The notes beneath the pieces were generated by a model. That model ran no database searches. It worked only from the letters and a program-made list of their open reading frames with translations, and was not told where the DNA came from. Below are positions 20,331 to 29,911 of a stretch of 64,000 nt of DNA, piece by piece (position 1 is the stretch's first letter; each line of letters opens with the position of its first letter). The position numbers and the translations under genes were made by a program. The stretch covers positions 62,001 through 126,000 of the forward strand of contig JADBJJ010000026.1 of NCBI GenBank assembly GCA_014874475.1. The letters run 5' to 3'. Origin of the DNA: Chloroflexota bacterium. Lineage in GTDB: Bacteria > Chloroflexota > Anaerolineae > B4-G1 > DUEL01.

Positions 20331-21317
20331 ATGGAATTTCTACCTGCTGATGCACCATATACCGAGGAGTACTGGCAAACTCTGGTGGAAGAGGGGGAGT
20401 ACAGTCACTGGACGGCTCCGCCGACCGACCCTGAGGACATCTGGCGTGGACTGGGTTTAGGATCGGCGGCGGAAGCCCTCGCTGAACCTCCGTCCTCATC
20501 CGACGATGGACCATGGGCGGCTGCGGCTCGCGCAATGGAGGAGGAGGCAATCCTGACCCTGCCGGTTATCGGCTACAACCGGGGCGGCCTGCTGGTGGAG
20601 TGGAACGGCAGCCAGGGCTTTGTCCCGGTTTCCCACCTGGCCGACCTTTCTCCTTACCTGGATGAGCGGGAGCGGGAAGCGGCCCTGCAGGCCCATGTCG
20701 GCCAAACCATCCGCCTCCGTGTCATTGAAGTGGACCCGGAGCGCCAGCGACTGGTACTCTCCGAACGGGCCACCCGTTCCGAAGAGCAACGCCGGAAAGC
20801 CCTGCTGGAGCGCCTGCAACCCGGGGATGTCCGTGCCGGGAGGGTGACGAACATCTGTTCCTTCGGCGCATTTGTGGACCTGGGCGGACTGGAGGGGTTG
20901 ATCCACATCTCCGAACTCTCCTGGAGCCGCGTGAGCCATCCCGCCCAGTTGCTCCGCCCAGGCCAGGAAATACAGGTCTCTGTGCTGAATGTGGACCGCG
21001 AGCGCGGACGAGTCGGCTTAAGCCTGAAGCGAGTCCAGCCGGACCCCTGGCGCACCGTTGAGGAGCGGTACCGGGTCGGGCAGATTGTCCAGGGAGTCAT
21101 CACCAACGTGGTGGAGTTCGGCGCCTTTGCCCAAATAGAAGAAGGGTTAGAGGGTCTGATCCATCTCTCCGAACTGGCCGAAGGTCAGTTCCTGCATCCT
21201 CGCAACGTGGTCCAGGAGGGGATGACCGTCCGGTTGCGGGTCATCTACGTGGACGCCGCCCGCCGCCGTCTGGGCCTCAGTCTCCGCCAGGCCGCCGAAT
21301 CGGCCCTGGTGTCCTGA
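20331..21317 (+). CDS. S1 RNA-binding domain protein (three S1-like repeats; ribosomal S1-like)
   Basis: G-F-V-x-L-S/GLIHISELSW, GLIHLSELAEGQF; repeated VLxVDxERxRxxLSL. Confidence 0.9.
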   Translation: MEFLPADAPYTEEYWQTLVEEGEYSHWTAPPTDPEDIWRGLGLGSAAEALAEPPSSSDDGPWAAAARAMEEEAILTLPVIGYNRGGLLVEWNGSQGFVPVSHLADLSPYLDEREREAALQAHVGQTIRLRVIEVDPERQRLVLSERATRSEEQRRKALLERLQPGDVRAGRVTNICSFGAFVDLGGLEGLIHISELSWSRVSHPAQLLRPGQEIQVSVLNVDRERGRVGLSLKRVQPDPWRTVEERYRVGQIVQGVITNVVEFGAFAQIEEGLEGLIHLSELAEGQFLHPRNVVQEGMTVRLRVIYVDAARRRLGLSLRQAAESALVS

Positions 21318-21324
21318 GGGATAC

Positions 21325-21377
21325 CCGCAGAGAACAGGGGGAACCGTTCGTCTCTGCACCCTTTGCGCTCTCTGCGG
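21325..21377. repeat. CGCAGAG-type palindromic repeat
   Basis: Arms CCGCAGAGA (21325-21333) / TCTCTGCGG (21369-21377) between two genes. Confidence 0.75.
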
Positions 21378-21391
21378 CGAATCTACCGAAA

Positions 21392-23605
21392 ATGAGCACA
21401 CGCCGAAAGAGCACATCAGGACAGAAGCCGGCTCCGAAACCACCGGGCCGGCCCTGGTGGACATGGCTGGCTAGCCCTATCACCCAGCAGACCCTGGCGG
21501 TAGGCCTGATCCTGCTATCTCTCCTGACGTTCCTCACTCTCCTGCGGGTTACCTCCGGGCGCTGGACCGATGCCTGGCTGCGCGCCCTTCAGTTCGTCTT
21601 CGGCTGGGGAACGGTGCCGGTCGCGTTCGCTATCGGATGGGGCGGCGTTCTCATTCTCCAGCACCATCTAGATCGCCCCATCGCCTGGCGGTGGCGACCG
21701 GTGGTTGGGCTGGAATTGCTCTTCTTTGGCCTGCTGGCCCTTACCCACTTGCTGATGGGCCGCCGGGACCCCTGGGCTCTCCTCCAGAGCGGATGGGGCG
21801 GGGGGGTCATCGGGTGGGCCCTCTCCCACATCCTCACCCTCTACCTGGGCCCTCTGGTGGCAGGCGTCCTTTTGGCCATCTTTACCCTGCTGGGGTTGGG
21901 GCTGGCCCTGGATTGGACCCTGGCCGACATCCGGGAACGACTGGGGCGACGCCGCACCATCCCCTCTCCGGCCCGCCCCCGCGCGGCCCGTCCTGCCCAG
22001 CCCGCCGCCCGACCTTCTCCCCGTCCTGCTCCTCCGACCCCGTCCGCTTCGGCTCCCGCTCCCGCCGAACGTCCATCTCCGGCCGCCCCACGGCCAGAGC
22101 CTGCGCCCACCGCGCCGCCCCGCCCAGCACCTGCTCCCTGGCCGGAGCCCGCCTTTCCCGCCGAACCATCCCTTCCGCCGCTGGACCTGCTGGATGAAGG
22201 GGAGGAGATTGGCCTCTCCGACGAGGAAGTGCGTCGCAAAAGCCGCATCATCGTGGAGACGCTGGCCCAGTTCGGCCTGCCGGTCCAGGTCGTGGAGGTC
22301 CGGCGCGGGCCAGCAGTCACCCAGTTCGGCATCGCTCCGGGCTTCATTGAACGACCTGGCCCCGATGGCCAGCGACGTCCCCACAAAGTCCGGGTCAGCC
22401 AGATCGCTGCTCTGGCCAATGACCTGGCGCTGGCCCTGGCAGCCCCCTCTCTGCGGGTGGAAGCCCCCGTTCCCGGCCGGTCCATCGTAGGTATTGAGGT
22501 CCCCAACGACCGGGTCAGCCGGGTCTCCCTGCGTTCGGTGATGGAAAGCGATGCCTTCGCTGCGATGGAATCCCCCCTGACCGTCGCTCTGGGGGAGGAC
22601 GTTGCGGGGACTCCGATAGTGGCTGACCTGGGCACTATGCCCCACCTGCTCATCGCGGGCACCACCGGCTCCGGCAAATCCGTTTGCATCAAGGCCCTGG
22701 CGACCTGCCTGGCGATGATCAACCGTCCCGACCAACTGCGGTTTGTGATGATTGACCCCAAGATGGTGGAACTGGTCCATTTCAACGGCCTTCCCCACCT
22801 TCTGGGGCACACCGAAGTGGAACTGGAGCGCATCACTCGGGTGTTGCGGTGGGTGGCCCACGAGATGGACGACCGGTACCGTCGTTTTGCTGCCGTCGGG
22901 GCCCGTCACATAGACGACTACAACGAAAAAGTGGGGCAGAGCAACCCTTCGTTGTGGATTCCACGGATTGTCGTCCTGATAGACGAATTGGCGGACCTAA
23001 TGATGCTAGCTCCGGAGGAGACGGAGCGGACTATCTGCCGCATCGCCCAGATGGCCCGCGCAACCGGCATCCATTTGGTGGTCGCAACCCAGCGGCCCAG
23101 CGTGGATGTGGTGACCGGTCTCATCAAGGCCAATTTCCCGGCCCGCATCTCCTTCGCCACGGCCAGCCAGGTGGACTCGCGGGTCATCCTGGATATGCCC
23201 GGCGCGGAGACGCTTCTGGGCAAGGGGGATATGCTCTACCTGGCCGCAGATGCCGGCCATCCGGTGCGGCTGCAGGGATGCTATGTGAGTGAGGCGGAGA
23301 TCCAGCGGGTGGTAGAATTCTGGCGGCAGCAACTGCCGAGATGGACAAGCGAAGCACCATGGGAGTCCATGATGCCAGCAGGGGGATCTCTCCCTGTATC
23401 CACTTCGCAGGAAGAGGATGACCTGCTCCAGCAGGCCATCGCCCTTCTGCGAACCCGCGAGACCGTCTCTGCGTCCTACCTGCAGCGCCGGTTGCGCATC
23501 GCCTATCCCACAGCGGCCCGGCTGATGGAACGGCTGGAGGAGATGGGTCTGGTCGGCCCGCCGGAGGCTGCCGGTCGCCCCCGCCGGGTCATCGGCGGGG
23601 AATAG
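21392..23605 (+). CDS. ftsK: FtsK/SpoIIIE-family DNA translocase
   Basis: N-terminal TM helices, Pro-rich linker, Walker A GTTGSGKSVCIK, VLIDELADLMM, C-terminal winged-helix gamma-like domain. Confidence 0.95.
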   Translation: MSTRRKSTSGQKPAPKPPGRPWWTWLASPITQQTLAVGLILLSLLTFLTLLRVTSGRWTDAWLRALQFVFGWGTVPVAFAIGWGGVLILQHHLDRPIAWRWRPVVGLELLFFGLLALTHLLMGRRDPWALLQSGWGGGVIGWALSHILTLYLGPLVAGVLLAIFTLLGLGLALDWTLADIRERLGRRRTIPSPARPRAARPAQPAARPSPRPAPPTPSASAPAPAERPSPAAPRPEPAPTAPPRPAPAPWPEPAFPAEPSLPPLDLLDEGEEIGLSDEEVRRKSRIIVETLAQFGLPVQVVEVRRGPAVTQFGIAPGFIERPGPDGQRRPHKVRVSQIAALANDLALALAAPSLRVEAPVPGRSIVGIEVPNDRVSRVSLRSVMESDAFAAMESPLTVALGEDVAGTPIVADLGTMPHLLIAGTTGSGKSVCIKALATCLAMINRPDQLRFVMIDPKMVELVHFNGLPHLLGHTEVELERITRVLRWVAHEMDDRYRRFAAVGARHIDDYNEKVGQSNPSLWIPRIVVLIDELADLMMLAPEETERTICRIAQMARATGIHLVVATQRPSVDVVTGLIKANFPARISFATASQVDSRVILDMPGAETLLGKGDMLYLAADAGHPVRLQGCYVSEAEIQRVVEFWRQQLPRWTSEAPWESMMPAGGSLPVSTSQEEDDLLQQAIALLRTRETVSASYLQRRLRIAYPTAARLMERLEEMGLVGPPEAAGRPRRVIGGE

Positions 23606-23788
23606 GCCATAGACCACAGGCCACTGGCCACTGTCGTCTATCGTTCGCAGCCGACCGTCTGGTCCGTAGTCTGATTTGCCAAAATCTGCTCTCTGTGTTA
23701 TGATTGTGCCCGTTTACATGCCCGGACGGGCTTTCCGCCTCCGGCGCGGATCGGAGGCAATCCCGTGGAAAGGAGGTTTCAACCGTCC

Positions 23789-24079
23789 ATGCGACAATAT
23801 GAACTGACCTATATTGTACACCCCCAGGTAGACTCGGAGGGGCTGGCCGCAGTGATGGACGAGGTCAAGGGCCTCGTGGAATCCAGAGGCGGCACCGTCC
23901 ACAAAATAGAGCCCTGGGGACTCCGAAGACTGGCCTATCCCATTCGCAAAGTCCGGGAAGGCCAGTACGTGTTTATGGAGTTTGACCTGGACGCCAGAGG
24001 CGTGGCCGAGATGGATCGAGCGCTTAAACTGAAAGAACCGATCCTCCGATACCTGATCGTTCGTACCGACGAAGATTAA
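23789..24079 (+). CDS. rpsF: 30S ribosomal protein S6
   Basis: MRQYELTYIVHPQVD...WGLRRLAYPIRKVREGQYVFMEF; AAAGGAGG RBS. Confidence 0.96.
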   Translation: MRQYELTYIVHPQVDSEGLAAVMDEVKGLVESRGGTVHKIEPWGLRRLAYPIRKVREGQYVFMEFDLDARGVAEMDRALKLKEPILRYLIVRTDED

Positions 24080-24095
24080 CGAGGAGTACGGAGAG

Positions 24096-24512
24096 ATGAG
24101 AGGGCTGAACAAGGTGATGATCATCGGTTACCTGGGTCGGGATCCCGAGATGAGGTACACACCGGCCGGGCGGCCGGTGACCTCCTTCAGCGTTGCGACC
24201 ACGCGCGGGTGGACCAATTCCAATGGCGAACGGCGTGAGGAGACGGAGTGGTTTAACGTGGTCGCCTGGGGCAATCTGGCCGAAATCTGCAAGCAGCGCC
24301 TGCGCAAGGGGCATCAGGTGTACATTGAGGGTCGTCTGCAGACCCGGGGATGGGAAGATGCGGAGGGCAAGAAACACTTCCGCACCGAACTGGTGGCCCA
24401 GGAGATGATCATTCTCGGTGGTCGCCCACAGAATCTGGAGATGGAACAACCGGAGACGCCAGAAGAGATGCCTGTGGGCGAAGAGACTATCAGCGAGGAG
24501 TTCCCGTTTTGA
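24096..24512 (+). CDS. ssb: Single-stranded DNA-binding protein
   Basis: MRGLNKVMIIGYLGRDPEMRYTPAGRPVTSFSVATTR; acidic tail EEFPF. Confidence 0.96.
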   Translation: MRGLNKVMIIGYLGRDPEMRYTPAGRPVTSFSVATTRGWTNSNGERREETEWFNVVAWGNLAEICKQRLRKGHQVYIEGRLQTRGWEDAEGKKHFRTELVAQEMIILGGRPQNLEMEQPETPEEMPVGEETISEEFPF

Positions 24513-24574
24513 TGGGGAGTTGTGCGGTGGCGGTTGAAGGTCGCTGTCGCCAAACCCCTTTTTGGAGGTGAAGA

Positions 24575-24895
24575 TTGGCAGAAGAAAGACGGTCATCATC
24601 AGGAGGACGACAGACGGGGCGGACTGTCGCAGCAGCGCGCGGGGAGGCCCGAATCCAGCAGTCCCAGTGGCGGCGGCCTGTGCGCCGGTGCGTGTTTTGC
24701 GCTGAAAAGGTGGAACGGGTTGACTATAAAGACGCCGACAGGCTGGGCCGCTTCCTGAGTGAACGGGGCAAGATCCGGCCCCGACGGCAGACAGGCCTCT
24801 GCGCCCGCCATCAACGACAACTGGCCCGGGCCATCAAGCGGGCCCGCCACCTGGCCCTCCTGCCGTTCGTCGTGGATTACACTCACCCAGCCTGA
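24575..24895 (+). CDS. rpsR: 30S ribosomal protein S18 (zinc-ribbon type)
   Basis: [63 protein letters not shown] start. Confidence 0.93.
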   Translation: MAEERRSSSGGRQTGRTVAAARGEARIQQSQWRRPVRRCVFCAEKVERVDYKDADRLGRFLSERGKIRPRRQTGLCARHQRQLARAIKRARHLALLPFVVDYTHPA

Positions 24896-24900
24896 AACCT

Positions 24901-26106
24901 ATGTCCAGAAAACGCAAAGAGGCCCCTCCGGCGCGCCCGCTGACCAAAAAACAACGCACCCGAGCCGAACGGGAAGCCCGGTTGAATCGCTGGATTATCG
25001 CCGGGACGGTCGCCGTTGGCATCCTGGTCATCGGCATCCTGCTTTACGGGTACCTGGCGGAGAATGTGTTTAAGGGCCGAACCCCCGTCGCCACGGTCAA
25101 CGGCGCCCCCATCACCACGGCCGACTTCCAGGCCCGCGTCCGGCATTACCGGATCATACTGGAGCAGCAATGGGACTACTATACGTCCCTGCGGATGGAA
25201 CTGGACCCGACCGACCCCAATACCTCCTTTATGCTGGAGTACCTGAACGGCCAGATCCGCCAGATAGAATCTATGCTTGCCGAAACCTACGCGACGATGC
25301 TGGGGAAGGAGGTACTGGACCGGATGGTCCAGGAGGAAATTCTCCGGCAGGAGGCAGTCCGGCGTGGGATTACTGTCTCTTCAGAAGAGATAGACCGGGC
25401 GATTGAGGAACAGTTCGGCTACGACCGCGACGCCGCTATGGCGGCCCTCCTGACGCCCACGGTTGTCCCCACCGCTCCGGTGACGGCGGAAACAGCCCTG
25501 ACGGCCACGGCAACCCCGGAACCGACACCTGTATCAGAGGAAGAGTTTGACCGCCGCTATCAGGATTACGTGAAGACCTACCTGAAGCCCAGCGGCCTCA
25601 GCGAGGCCGAGTTCCGCGCGATGGTGGAGGCCGGTCTGCTCTACGATAAAATCCAGCAGGCTATGGCAGCGGAACTTCCCCAGACGATGGAGCAGGTTCA
25701 AATCCGCTACTTCTCATTCTCCACCCAGGAAGAAGCGGGACAGGTGGCGGATCGGCTGGGCAAAGGGGAGAAATGGGAAGACATCGTGGCGGAGATAGAG
25801 GCGGACGAGGAAAGCGCCGCGTATGCCAGCGAGCCCGAGTGGGTCACCCAGGGATTCCTTGCGGAGCAGTTCGGCGAAGAGGCTGCCAGCACAATATGGG
25901 AGACCCCGGTACAGCAGTACACCGCACCTCTGGCGGGAACAGATGGCCGCTGGTACATCATCCAGGTGATGGGCCGCGAGGTGCGGGAACTGGAGTCCTG
26001 GCAGCGTTCCTATGAGGAGCAGCGGGCTTTCCAGGAGTGGCTCCAGGCCCAGATGGCGGCCGTTCAATACAGCGAAGACTGGGCGTCCAAAGTTCCGACG
26101 CCGTAA
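24901..26106 (+). CDS. Membrane-anchored peptidylprolyl isomerase / SurA-PrsA-like foldase
   Basis: N-terminal TM, SurA-N-like VATVNGAPITTADFQARV, C-terminal rotamase-like EQVQIRYFSFSTQEEAGQVADRLGKGEKWEDI. Confidence 0.88.
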   Translation: MSRKRKEAPPARPLTKKQRTRAEREARLNRWIIAGTVAVGILVIGILLYGYLAENVFKGRTPVATVNGAPITTADFQARVRHYRIILEQQWDYYTSLRMELDPTDPNTSFMLEYLNGQIRQIESMLAETYATMLGKEVLDRMVQEEILRQEAVRRGITVSSEEIDRAIEEQFGYDRDAAMAALLTPTVVPTAPVTAETALTATATPEPTPVSEEEFDRRYQDYVKTYLKPSGLSEAEFRAMVEAGLLYDKIQQAMAAELPQTMEQVQIRYFSFSTQEEAGQVADRLGKGEKWEDIVAEIEADEESAAYASEPEWVTQGFLAEQFGEEAASTIWETPVQQYTAPLAGTDGRWYIIQVMGREVRELESWQRSYEEQRAFQEWLQAQMAAVQYSEDWASKVPTP

Positions 26107-26117
26107 AAATCCACAAG

Positions 26118-26157
26118 AAGCAAGATGCGGGCGCGTTCTCGCTCCTGCATCTTGCTT
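26118..26157 (+). terminator. Putative rho-independent terminator
   Basis: AAGCAAGATGC / GCATCTTGCTT stem followed by TTTT. Confidence 0.7.
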
Positions 26158-26172
26158 TTTGCTATCCACGTT

Positions 26173-26820
26173 TTACACCAGCCCCTGCCGCACGGCATAG
26201 ACAGCCGCCTGAACCCGGTTTCTGAGCCCCAGTTTCTCCAGAACGCTGCGCACGTGGTTGCGCACTGTGTTCTTGGCAATTCCCAGTTCCTCGGCAATCT
26301 CCTCATTGGAAAGCCCCTCCGCCAGCAGGATCAGCACCTGACGCTCCCGCTCTGAGAGGGAATCCGGCTGGGCCATGGGCATAGGGGCCGGGGTGGCGCG
26401 GGCCAACTGGCGAAGCAGTTTCCCCGTCATCGTCCGGGAAAGAGGGACCTCTCCCTGAGCCAGTCCCCGCAGTTCCTGGAACAGCGCCTCTGGCCGCATG
26501 CTCTTCACCAGATAGCCATCGACGCCGCAACGGATGGCGGCCAGAAAGTCCTGGTCGTCCTCTGAGACGGTAAGGACCACCACCTGAACGCCGGGCAGTT
26601 CCCGCTTGATCTGCCGGGTCGCCTCCAGACCGTCGCAAACTGGCATCCGCAGGTCCATCAGGACCACATCGGGGCGCAGAGCGCGGGCCTTCTCCACCCC
26701 CTCCGCTCCGTCCGACGCTTCGCCAACTACCTGAAAATCCGGCTGGGCATCCAGCAGGCGGGCCAGCCCCTTGCGGAACAGAATATGGTCATCCACCAGC
26801 AGGATACGCAACGGGTTCAT
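26173..26820 (-). CDS. NarL/LuxR-family response regulator
   Basis: Receiver domain (LLVDDHILFRKGLARLL, DVVLMDLRMPVCDG) and LuxR HTH (LSERERQVLILLAEGLSNEEIAEELGIAKNTVRNHV). Confidence 0.96.
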   Translation of the reverse strand: MNPLRILLVDDHILFRKGLARLLDAQPDFQVVGEASDGAEGVEKARALRPDVVLMDLRMPVCDGLEATRQIKRELPGVQVVVLTVSEDDQDFLAAIRCGVDGYLVKSMRPEALFQELRGLAQGEVPLSRTMTGKLLRQLARATPAPMPMAQPDSLSERERQVLILLAEGLSNEEIAEELGIAKNTVRNHVRSVLEKLGLRNRVQAAVYAVRQGLV

Positions 26821-28562
26821 TTTTCCATCCTCAAACGGTACGCCAGCACCGGCTCATATCGCCCCCGCACCTGGACAACCCCCAGGGGCTCAAAAGTCCA
26901 CTCCTTTCCCGCTGAGGCGACTACGGCCTCGGTGACGTAGATTTCGCCCGCCGGGGCATACGTGCTGAGACGGGCCGCGATGTTGACCGCGTCGCCGATG
27001 GCGTCGTACTCCGGGTACTGGGATGACCCCAGCAATCCCACCACGGCGGCTCCCGCATGGATGCCCACCCCCATTGGCATGCGCATCATCCTGGGATTCT
27101 CCTTCCAGAGTTTCTCCAGACGTCTCAGCCCATCCTGTGCCGCCCGCAAGGCCTGGTCCACTGGTTGGTCCATCGGCAGGGGAGCGTTGAAAATGGCGGC
27201 TACCATATCCCCCACGTACTTGGTCACAATCCCCCCGGCCTCCACCACAGCCTCCGTAAAACAGGAAAAATGGTGGCCGGCCGCCTCCCGCACCATCCGG
27301 GGGTCCTGTCCCTCTGTCAACCGGACAAATCCCCGGACATCGGCGAAGAGGGCGACGACAAACCGCACATCGGTATGGAGCAACTTTTCTCCATCCGGGA
27401 TCTCTGCCAGGCGGTTGATGAGCCGGGGAGAGGCCCGACCATGAAACAGAAGGGACAATTGGAAGCGCCGCCGCCGTTCATCCCGGGAGCGCCACAGACC
27501 CGTCACCCCAGTGGTGATCAGGATCCCCATCAGCGGTGAAACAGGGTCCACTCCCTGCCCCTGGCTGATACCGATGGCGGTCAGCCCCAGAGTGCCGCCA
27601 ATGATGGTCAACAGGGCGAGAACCACGAGAAACAGCGGGCGAATTCGGGCAACCGCCCAGCCAGAGAAGAGGGATGCAGTCAGAATCATCAGGACCGTCA
27701 GGCGGAAAGGAACCGGTGTGATGACATCGCCCATCAAGAGAGCGATCGCCACCTGAGCGTGGACTTCTACCCCGGTCATTTCCCCCACCGGGGTCCGGTA
27801 AACCTCTGCTCCGTCTCCGGCCGTCACACCGACAAAGAGAATCCGTCCTGCCAGGACCTCCGGTCGCAAATCCCCTTCCAGAAAGGCCCGCAGGGGATAT
27901 GTGGGTATGGAGCCCGGACGCGCCGGATAGCGAATCTGAATCTGGCCCGCTTCGTCTGGGGTCAGGGTGAAACCAGCCCATTGGAAAGGGGAACTGATTG
28001 GTGGTGGGATGGCCGCCTGCAAAAAGAAAGCGGCGGCCCGCCAGGCCAGTGCGGGCACTGTCTCCGTACCTAACTGCACCCAGAGCGGCACCCGACGTAG
28101 GACCCCATCGGAATCGGGGAGCAGGTTGATGTGTCCGAGGATCCCGGATTGAGATACAGGACGAAGCAGGTAAGGGAAAGTGACCCGGCCATCCTGAACG
28201 GACGGCGCCCCCACGCCAACGGCTGGCCAGATCATCAACCCGTTCGGCAAATCCTCGGGCAACGTCTCTTCAACCGATGGCGGGAGGGGGAAATCCAGCG
28301 CCAGCACCCGCACTCTGGCCTCATAGGCCCGCTGAAAGAGGATTGCATACTGCTCAGGAGACCATTGGTCGGGCCGTCCGTACTGCTGGAGGGCTTCCGC
28401 ATCCACAGCGATGATGGCCACTGGCCCTTGTGTCCCGCTGGGGATATGAAATAGGTCGCCCACCCGTCTTGCCCAGCCGGGGAGGAAGTCATAACAGGCT
28501 GCAAAGCAGACCAGCAGGCTCGTGAGAGTTCCGATGAGAAAGCCAACAAGCGTTCTGCGCAT
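26817..28562 (-). CDS. CHASE2 domain-containing adenylate/guanylate cyclase
   Basis: Extracellular CHASE2-like N-terminus, TM helices, class III cyclase (VVALFADVRGFVRLTEG, YVGDMVAAIFNAP, YDAIGDAVNIAARL). Confidence 0.92.
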   Translation of the reverse strand: MRRTLVGFLIGTLTSLLVCFAACYDFLPGWARRVGDLFHIPSGTQGPVAIIAVDAEALQQYGRPDQWSPEQYAILFQRAYEARVRVLALDFPLPPSVEETLPEDLPNGLMIWPAVGVGAPSVQDGRVTFPYLLRPVSQSGILGHINLLPDSDGVLRRVPLWVQLGTETVPALAWRAAAFFLQAAIPPPISSPFQWAGFTLTPDEAGQIQIRYPARPGSIPTYPLRAFLEGDLRPEVLAGRILFVGVTAGDGAEVYRTPVGEMTGVEVHAQVAIALLMGDVITPVPFRLTVLMILTASLFSGWAVARIRPLFLVVLALLTIIGGTLGLTAIGISQGQGVDPVSPLMGILITTGVTGLWRSRDERRRRFQLSLLFHGRASPRLINRLAEIPDGEKLLHTDVRFVVALFADVRGFVRLTEGQDPRMVREAAGHHFSCFTEAVVEAGGIVTKYVGDMVAAIFNAPLPMDQPVDQALRAAQDGLRRLEKLWKENPRMMRMPMGVGIHAGAAVVGLLGSSQYPEYDAIGDAVNIAARLSTYAPAGEIYVTEAVVASAGKEWTFEPLGVVQVRGRYEPVLAYRLRMEK

Positions 28563-28574
28563 TACGCAGGATGA

Positions 28575-29756
28575 CTATCGCACGGGTACCGCCATCAGTG
28601 GGACAGGCACAAACGTTATCACCCATATGATGATCAACAGGATTCCCAGGACGGTCCGTCCCGGCCCCAGCCGGGAGGCGTCGTTCAATGGCGGGGGATG
28701 GCGGGGCCCAAAGAAAAGGCCCAGCAGGGCCCAGACCACCCAAGTCGGCCAGGCCGGATTTCCCATCACCCAGAGGTACATCCCCAGAGCGACCAGCATG
28801 CCGATGACCATGTAGGCCAGTTTCCAGGCCCGACGGCCCAGCAGGGCATAGGCCACATGCCCGCCGTCCAGTTGGCCGATGGGGAGCAGGTTGAGGGCCG
28901 TCACCAGCAATCCGGCCCAGGCAGCAAAAACGACGGGGCCGCCCGGGCTGACCGGCAGGGAAAGCCAGACATCCTCGCCGGTTACCCGGTCCGGCAGGAT
29001 GCGCCCAAAGACCAGATATTTTGCTGCCAGGTACAGCAGCGAGTTTCCTTCCTGATAGACGACGGCGACCTGCTCCTGGGGCGAAAGGAAGTCCGATGGC
29101 CGCCCCACACGGGTGAAGAGCAGTCCCAGAAAAAGCAGGGGGACGGCGACGATGAACCCGGCCAAGGGCCCGGCAATACCGATATCAAAGAGAGCCTTGC
29201 GGTCGCGTATGGGGGCTCGCTGAAAGATGACCGCGCCCATTGTGCCCAGGATGCTGAAGGGCATAGGAATGAAAAAGGGAAGACTCACTGGCGAACCATA
29301 CCGGCGGGCAACGAAGTAATGAGCCAGTTCGTGGGCCAGGAGAATGGCTATCAGGGCACCGGCGAAGGGCAGCCCAGAAAGAAGCACGCTCAGAAGCGTT
29401 CCGCCGGGTTGAGGAGCCGCCCCGGCCACCATCACCGTCAGCAGGGTCGCCAGAAACAGCATCAGATTGACCCAGGGGCGCGGGGTTGGGATCCGTATCA
29501 TTCGCCGGACGGCGATGACCCGATAAAGGCCCTTTTCTTGGGAGAGGAGGGCTATGTAGCCCAGAGCGGCGAACCGTTCCGAAATGCGCTCAAAGGCCCG
29601 GTCTGGATCATCGTAGAGGCGGCCATAGAAGGCAAAAGCCGGGTCGGTTCCTGGTTGGACCTCCACCCGCTCCACCGCCATCAGGTCTCCCAGTTGGCTC
29701 CGCAGTCGGTCCAGGATAGGAGAATCAACAAGAAAAGTCGTGTCCATTCTGTCCAT
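28575..29756 (-). CDS. Site-2 protease family zinc metalloprotease
   Basis: LLAHELAHYFVARRYGSPVSLPFFIP (HExxH) and NLLPIGQLDGGHVAYAL. Confidence 0.93.
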   Translation of the reverse strand: MDRMDTTFLVDSPILDRLRSQLGDLMAVERVEVQPGTDPAFAFYGRLYDDPDRAFERISERFAALGYIALLSQEKGLYRVIAVRRMIRIPTPRPWVNLMLFLATLLTVMVAGAAPQPGGTLLSVLLSGLPFAGALIAILLAHELAHYFVARRYGSPVSLPFFIPMPFSILGTMGAVIFQRAPIRDRKALFDIGIAGPLAGFIVAVPLLFLGLLFTRVGRPSDFLSPQEQVAVVYQEGNSLLYLAAKYLVFGRILPDRVTGEDVWLSLPVSPGGPVVFAAWAGLLVTALNLLPIGQLDGGHVAYALLGRRAWKLAYMVIGMLVALGMYLWVMGNPAWPTWVVWALLGLFFGPRHPPPLNDASRLGPGRTVLGILLIIIWVITFVPVPLMAVPVR

Positions 29757-29911
29757 TGCCTTTTCAGAGATGGAGAGTAATCAATTCATAGTAGTCCGAA
29801 AGGACTCCCCGGTTATTGTACCATGAAATGGTCCAGAAGGGAAAAAACGGGCTATGGATTCGGATATGTCCCCCATCTTCCTCGCACAACAGTTCCGCCG
29901 ACCCCTCCCTA

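Noticed and set aside
18643-20550. 635-aa minus-strand ORF
   Set aside because: Antisense shadow of the membrane sensor gene; composition (Gln/Gly/Pro/Arg rich) typical of non-coding frames.
25440-25540. Pro/Thr/Ala-rich stretch in the foldase (TPTVVPTAPVTAETALTATATPEPTP) as a tandem repeat or frameshift
   Set aside because: A low-complexity linker typical of secreted proteins; frame is intact.
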